This document shows, one piece after another, positions 63,768-64,000 of a stretch of DNA of 64,000 nt. Below the pieces are notes generated by a model. The model was not told the origin of the DNA and ran no database searches. It was given only the letters and a program-made list of their open reading frames with translations. Position numbers and translations under genes: made by a program. The DNA is from Rhabdophis nuchalis (Eukaryota; Chordata; Lepidosauria; Squamata; Natricidae): NCBI GenBank assembly GCA_039707465.1, contig CM077648.1, forward strand, positions 70,823,619 through 70,887,618. The letters run 5' to 3'. The first letter of the stretch is position 1. Each line of letters starts with the position of its first letter.

Positions 63768-64000
63768 CCTTGATTGTATAAACAGAGGCATAGAATCAAA
63801 ATCACATGAAATATTAGTACTACTTTATAACGCTTTATTAGGGCCACACCTGGAATAGTGCATCTAGTTTTGGTCACACTACAAAAAAGATATTGAGACT
63901 TTGGTAAAAGTGCAAAAAGAGAACTAAGATGATTAAAGGCCTGTACACTAAAACATATGAAGAACGGTTGTAGGATTTGGGCTTGGCTAGTCTAGAGAAA

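Larger units (their letters stand above)
51370..64000 (+). other. YAF2: YAF2 intron 2 (5' part), repeat-rich
   Basis: The splice donor at 51370 opens an intron of at least 12.6 kb. No sequence resembling the next YAF2 exon (a lysine-rich region and the RING1-binding C-terminus) is found to the window end. The first 1.5 kb (51370-52902) looks like unique sequence with no genes. The rest is dominated by the mobile elements listed separately. Confidence 0.75.
59805..64000 (+). mobile_element. CR1 LINE (plus strand), host of several insertions
   Basis: CR1 ORF2 fragments appear in order: the pre-RT linker (AWLHKDL..KLKDKKDK region, 59820-60150), RT motif 1-2 (DWKRINIVPIFK, then YKPISLTSIPGKILEKMIKK, 61790-61945), LVDQRNAMDIVYLDFSKAK (62430-62490), and the C-terminal block (AAAKKANTIL at 63405, then GPHLE, YKKDIETLVKVQKEN from 63840). 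Insertions are L2-i/L2-j (60156-61742), a MITE (61965-62358), L2-k (62735-63392) and a solo LTR (63436-63767). Many stops make it a fossil. It continues past the window. Confidence 0.8.

Overview
This is a window of vertebrate nuclear DNA, most likely from a squamate reptile (snake or lizard). Three things point there: a tRNA-derived SINE with a BovB-like tail of the squamate (Sauria) type, CR1 3' ends and many L2 LINEs with the (TAAA)n-type tail, and SPIN-like hAT termini. Nearly all of it is transposable elements. The only host gene recognised is YAF2 (RING1/YY1-associated factor 2, a variant Polycomb PRC1 subunit). Its first two coding exons (50812-50837 and 51244-51369, + strand) lie in a CpG-rich island. 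Everything to the right of 51370 appears to be the start of its large intron 2.

Layout. 1-6000: a SINE broken by a CR1 tail and by an ORF1-only L1 derivative ('HAL1-like' copy A, itself split by an L2), then a second SINE broken by HAL1-like copy B. 6000-13370: LINE and L1 remnants, triplet microsatellites, a Sauria-type SINE, a 170-bp palindrome, a MITE fragment and unclassified tandem repeats. 13372-46349: one nested block. A minus-strand Ty3/gypsy element (gypsy-B) carries, inside its 3' LTR, a plus-strand chromodomain gypsy (gypsy-A, 13462-40731, exact 5-bp CCCTG duplication). Gypsy-A is interrupted by a foldback MITE and three L2 elements. Those L2s in turn hold HAL1-like copy C, a full-length L1, and a further L2 that holds HAL1-like copy D with an intact 282-codon ORF1. 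Gypsy-B itself also holds a solo LTR and an L2 tail. 46350-50290: mostly unassigned DNA with a mariner-type MITE and hAT-like pieces. 50290-51380: YAF2 promoter region and exons 1-2. 51370-64000: intron 2 with an L1 tail, a decayed gypsy (gypsy-C), a SPIN-like hAT, and a CR1 host riddled with L2, MITE and solo-LTR insertions.

How the parts relate. Target-site duplications and exact resumption of interrupted reading frames give a relative chronology: gypsy-B is older than gypsy-A, which is older than L2-c/e, which is older than L2-d, which is older than HAL1-D. The most noteworthy element type is the 1.9-2.1 kb ORF1-only LINE family. Four copies are present, three with 5' ends that look complete. 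All have only an L1-type ORF1 (coiled coil, RRM-like domain, C-terminal domain), a long 5'UTR and an A-rich tail. Copy D's tail resembles that of the full-length L1 in the window. This looks like a reptile counterpart of mammalian HAL1, presumably mobilised by L1 machinery. Apart from YAF2, HAL1-D ORF1 and L1 ORF1, all coding regions are truncated or broken.
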